Assembly: GCF_010994755.1 (NCBI RefSeq)
Contig: NZ_WHSB02000023.1
Coordinates: 1-59,352 of the forward strand
Source of the DNA: Shinella lacus
Lineage (GTDB): Bacteria; Pseudomonadota; Alphaproteobacteria; Rhizobiales; Rhizobiaceae
DNA length: 59,352 bases
Direction of reading: 5' to 3'
The translations under genes and the position numbers were made by a program. Below are positions 56,765 to 59,352 of this stretch, piece after piece (within the stretch, counting starts at the first letter, position 1; the number at the start of each line of letters is the position of its first letter). The notes under the pieces are model-generated. The model searched no databases. It was not told the DNA's origin and worked only from the letters and a program-made list of their open reading frames with translations.

Positions 56765-57877
56765 ATGAACGGACGAACGACGCGCCGGAGCGCACGGATT
56801 TTGGGCTCCAGCCTGCTGCTCGCAGCCACCCTTCTGGCAACCACCGCGGCGGCCAACCCGCGCATGCTGGTGGACGTCAACACGCTGAAAGTCATCGAGC
56901 ACGAGGACGCCTTCCAGCGCTGGTATCCCGCCTCCCTCACCAAGCTGATGACGGCCTACACGGTCTTCCGCGCCATCAAGGCCGGCGAGGTGACGCTGGA
57001 AAGCACGGTCACGATGACCAAGAACGCGGCTGCCGAACCGCCGAGCAAGATGTATTACAAGCCCGGCCAGAAGATGACGCTCGACAGCGCGCTGAAGATC
57101 ATCCTCGTCAAGTCGGCCAACGACGTCGCCGTGGCGATCGGCGAATCGGTCGGCGGCTCGGAACAGGGTTTCGTCGCGCGCATGAACGCGGAGGCCGCCC
57201 GCATCGGCATGAGCTCTTCGCATTTCATCAATCCGCACGGCCTGCCCGGCAAGGGCCAGTACACGACGGCGCGCGACCTCGCGGTGCTGGCCGTGACGCT
57301 GAAGCGTGAATTCCCTCAATATGCCTCCTATTTCGCGTTGGAAGGCTTTACCACCGGCAAGAAGCAATATCCGAACTTCAACATGCTGATCGGCCGCTTC
57401 GATGGCGCCGACGGCATGAAGACCGGCTTCATCTGCGCCTCGGGCTTCAACCAGGTGTCTTCCGCCACCCGCAACGGCCGCAGCGTCGTTTCCGTGGTGC
57501 TCGGCTCCGACAGCCTTGGTGCGCGCGCCGACATTTCGGCCGGCATGCTGGAGAAGGGGCTGACGATGCGGGCGGGCAACGTGCCGACGCTCGGCCAGCT
57601 CCGTCCCTATGGCGAGACGCGCGACACCGTCGCCGACATTTCCGAGGACATCTGCTCGAAACATGCCGCCAAGGTGCGCAGCGAAGGCCGCGACGAGGCG
57701 GGCCGGCAGAAGCTGGTCTCGCCCTATATCCACGAGCTGGACCGGCCGCTGAGGCTCGTCTATGCCGGGCTCATCGGCGGCGGCGCGACGAAGCCGGCCG
57801 GCAACGAGCAGGTTGCCGTCGGCGACATGGGCGACATCGCCAATGTGCCGATCCCGATCCCGCGGCCGACCTACTGA
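56765..57877 (+). CDS. D-alanyl-D-alanine carboxypeptidase (PBP5/6 family)
   Basis: This penicillin-binding serine carboxypeptidase (370 aa) trims peptidoglycan stem peptides. A signal peptide (about 1-30, ending AAAN) is followed by S11 peptidase motifs: active Ser-Lys in SLTKL near residue 57, SAN near 117, and KTG near 219. The C-terminal part is short and ends in a proline-rich segment, with no clear amphipathic anchor. ATG 56765 is preferred to TTG 56759. The CobW gene follows 28 bp later. Confidence 0.9.
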   Translation: MNGRTTRRSARILGSSLLLAATLLATTAAANPRMLVDVNTLKVIEHEDAFQRWYPASLTKLMTAYTVFRAIKAGEVTLESTVTMTKNAAAEPPSKMYYKPGQKMTLDSALKIILVKSANDVAVAIGESVGGSEQGFVARMNAEAARIGMSSSHFINPHGLPGKGQYTTARDLAVLAVTLKREFPQYASYFALEGFTTGKKQYPNFNMLIGRFDGADGMKTGFICASGFNQVSSATRNGRSVVSVVLGSDSLGARADISAGMLEKGLTMRAGNVPTLGQLRPYGETRDTVADISEDICSKHAAKVRSEGRDEAGRQKLVSPYIHELDRPLRLVYAGLIGGGATKPAGNEQVAVGDMGDIANVPIPIPRPTY

Positions 57878-57905
57878 CAGGCACATTCACGAACAGGACA
57901 AGACC

Positions 57906-59084
57906 ATGACCCTCGCTGAGCGGCGCGTGCCGGTTTCCGTGCTGACCGGATTTCTGGGTGCGGGCAAGACCACCCTGCTCAATCGCCTTCTGAAGGACCC
58001 GACGCTGACCGACACCGCCGTCATCATCAACGAGTTCGGCGAGGTGGGCATCGATCACCTGCTGGTCGAGCAGTCGAGCGACGGCGTCATCGAACTCTCC
58101 GACGGGTGTCTGTGCTGCACGATCCGCGGCGAGCTGGTCGATACGCTGGCCGACCTGATGGACCGCATGCAGACGGGCAAGATCCAGCCGCTGAAGCGCG
58201 TCGTGATCGAGACCACCGGGCTGGCCGATCCGGCACCGGTGCTCCAATCGGTCATGGGCAATCCCGTGCTCAGCCAGTCCTTCAGCCTCGACGGCGTGAT
58301 CACCGTCGTCGATGCCGTCAACGGCCTCTCGACGCTCGCCAATCACCCCGAAGCGGTCAAGCAGGTCGCCGTCGCCGACCGCATCCTGATCAGCAAGATC
58401 TCGATGGCCGACGCCGCGGCCGTGGACGCCGTGAAGCAGGAGATCGCCGCGCTCAATCCGCGTGCGATCGTTTCCGACGTCAATACGCCCGGCCTCGTCG
58501 GTCCGGCTCTGCTCGCCAACGGCCTCTACGACCCCGGCAGCAAGATCCCGGATGTCCGGCGCTGGCTGCATGAGGAGGCGCATGATCATCATGATCATGA
58601 TCATGATCATGACCACGATCATGGGCACGACCACCACCATCACGACCACGGGCACCACCATCACCACGGGCACGGCCACCAGCACGCCCATGACGTGACG
58701 CGTCATGATGCCACGATCCGCTCCTTCAGCATCGTGCACGATCGCCCGGTCGATCCGATGGCGCTGGAAATGTTCATCGACCTCCTGCGCTCCGCCCATG
58801 GCGAAAAGCTGCTGCGCATGAAGGGCATCGTGCTGATGTCCACCAGTCCGGAGCGCCCGCTGGTGCTGCAGGGCGTGCAGAGCGTCTTCCATCCGCCGGA
58901 GCGGCTCGCCGCCTGGCCGGACCCGGACGACCGACGCACCCGTCTGGTGCTGATCACCAAGGACCTGCCGGAAGCCTTCGTGCGCGATCTCTTCGACGCC
59001 TTCACCGGCACGCCAAGCATCGACCGCCCGGACCGCGCGGCGCTTTCAGACAATCCGCTGGCGATACCGGGATTGCGGCTTTAA
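57906..59084 (+). CDS. CobW/COG0523 family GTPase with histidine-rich metal-binding segment
   Basis: This G3E-family metallochaperone-type GTPase has 392 aa. It has Walker A GFLGAGKTT near residue 15, NEFGEVGIDH, the metal-binding CxCC motif in DGCLCC near 70, and a CobW C-terminal domain (about 275-370). Residues about 225-263 are dominated by His and Asp, an expected zinc, cobalt or nickel buffer site. A zinc-handling role is more likely than cobalamin synthesis, since no cob genes are nearby, but this is inference. No Zur box was identified. Confidence 0.9.
   Translation: MTLAERRVPVSVLTGFLGAGKTTLLNRLLKDPTLTDTAVIINEFGEVGIDHLLVEQSSDGVIELSDGCLCCTIRGELVDTLADLMDRMQTGKIQPLKRVVIETTGLADPAPVLQSVMGNPVLSQSFSLDGVITVVDAVNGLSTLANHPEAVKQVAVADRILISKISMADAAAVDAVKQEIAALNPRAIVSDVNTPGLVGPALLANGLYDPGSKIPDVRRWLHEEAHDHHDHDHDHDHDHGHDHHHHDHGHHHHHGHGHQHAHDVTRHDATIRSFSIVHDRPVDPMALEMFIDLLRSAHGEKLLRMKGIVLMSTSPERPLVLQGVQSVFHPPERLAAWPDPDDRRTRLVLITKDLPEAFVRDLFDAFTGTPSIDRPDRAALSDNPLAIPGLRL
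58578..58695 (+). repeat. Short tandem repeat encoding the His-rich segment
   Basis: Repeats of the hexamer CATGAT and variants (CACCAC, CATCAC) encode the His/Asp-rich part of the CobW-like GTPase. The array is in frame, so unit gain or loss would change histidine number without frameshift. Confidence 0.8.
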
Positions 59085-59104
59085 AGCCTGCGCGCGGTTT
59101 ACCC

Positions 59105-59236
59105 CCCCTCTGCCCTACCGGGCATCTCCCCCTCAAGGGGGGAGATTGGATGAGGCGCCGTCTCGCCCTTTACGCACGCTGCTGCTTGAGAGGTGTTCCC
59201 ACCACTTGCCAATCTCCCCCCTTGAGGGGGGAGTGT
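59105..59236. repeat. Paired inverted palindromic intergenic repeats
   Basis: Two copies of a C-run/G-run palindrome, each able to form a hairpin, lie in inverted orientation: ATCTCCCCC-TCAAG-GGGGGAGAT at about 59124-59148 and CTCCCCCC-TTGA-GGGGGGAG at about 59214-59233. The sequence around the first copy (GCCCTACCGGGCATCTCC) resembles widely distributed rhizobial intergenic elements. It lies just beyond the IS fragment end. Confidence 0.75.
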
Positions 59237-59352
59237 TCATGTTGGACTCGCGAGGCGTTTTCTTGCGAGGAAGATGTCGAGTGTGATCTGGAGCATTTCG
59301 AGTGTCTTTGATGCGCGCTTTGTTTTCCGGTTGAAGCGGGCCAGCATGTCGC
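59237..59352 (-). mobile_element. 3' end of an IS1-like transposase gene (partial)
   Basis: The minus-strand frame ends at 59237 with a TGA and translates to MLARFNRKTKRASKTL followed by EMLQITLDIFLARKRLASPT. The RFNRKTKRxSK segment resembles the C-terminus of IS1-family transposases, but family assignment is tentative. The gene runs off the right edge, so completeness cannot be judged, and the terminal inverted repeat could not be identified. Confidence 0.55.

Noticed and set aside
58578..58695. CRISPR-like array in the CobW gene
   Set aside because: The repeats are in-frame hexamers without spacers and encode a His-rich segment.

Overview
The window reads as a chromosomal segment of a high-GC alphaproteobacterium, most likely a member of the Rhizobiaceae. 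The reasons are the rhizobial-type glycerol ABC transporter operon (glpRDSTPQUV), the ALA-synthase form of hemA, the EI-Ntr gene ptsP beside lysC, a DUF4167 protein beside prmC/prfA, a soluble PAS-type chemoreceptor ending in NWEEF, and the characteristic rhizobial palindromic intergenic repeats. Nearly all of it is coding. Both ends lie in what look like multicopy sequences: a strong rRNA-type promoter firing leftward at about 90-165, and the 3' end of an IS1-like transposase at 59237-59352. The window may therefore be a whole assembly contig that broke at repeats.

Layout. (1) 0.4-12.5 kb, housekeeping: a membrane-anchored M23 peptidase, clpB, a DUF4167 protein, prmC-prfA-ptsP, lysC and a phospholipid-methyltransferase-like gene. 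(2) 12.5-14.2 kb: an SDR gene divergent from a TetR regulator, with a perfect 21-bp palindrome between them. (3) 14.3-22.9 kb: the glycerol regulon, with repressor glpR, glycerol-3-phosphate dehydrogenase glpD, two ABC ATPases (glpS, glpT), two permeases (glpP, glpQ), a small membrane protein (glpU) and a binding protein (glpV). (4) 23-24.8 kb: an SDR and an AcuI/YhdH-type reductase, convergent. (5) 24.9-32.4 kb: a LysR regulator followed by a complete NAD-dependent molybdenum formate dehydrogenase operon, fdsG-fdsB-(DUF4287)-fdsA-fdhD-fdsD. (6) 32.4-37.9 kb: a soluble chemoreceptor and CheW, then arginine catabolism (rocF-rocD) with a divergent Lrp-type regulator. (7) 38-44.8 kb: tamA-tamB outer-membrane assembly genes and a glycine-zipper lipoprotein. 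(8) 45.2-49 kb: a coxSLM-type molybdenum hydroxylase whose large subunit carries the form II motif. (9) 49-52.5 kb: hemA behind an FNR/FixK box, dxr, and a secreted META-MliC fusion protein. (10) 52.6-55.4 kb: two small unknown genes (one a 37-residue lipoprotein), a large RTX protein with seven internal repeats, and tRNA-Arg(CCU). (11) 55.5-59.1 kb: an M20 amidohydrolase, a D,D-carboxypeptidase and a His-rich CobW/COG0523 GTPase.

How the parts work together. Glycerol would enter through GlpSTPQUV and be oxidised after phosphorylation; no glycerol kinase is in the window. Formate is oxidised to CO2 with NAD+ by FdsABG, with FdhD and FdsD serving maturation. The cox-like enzyme could add a second low-potential electron source, although form II enzymes have uncertain substrates. 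RocF and RocD take arginine to ornithine and then glutamate semialdehyde.

No CRISPR array, prophage or clear defence island is visible. The most unusual items are the complementary degeneration of the two glycerol-transporter ATPases, the DUF4287 gene coupled into the formate dehydrogenase operon, the seven-repeat RTX protein, the palindromic repeat between coxS and coxL, and the class II-type FNR/FixK site at hemA.
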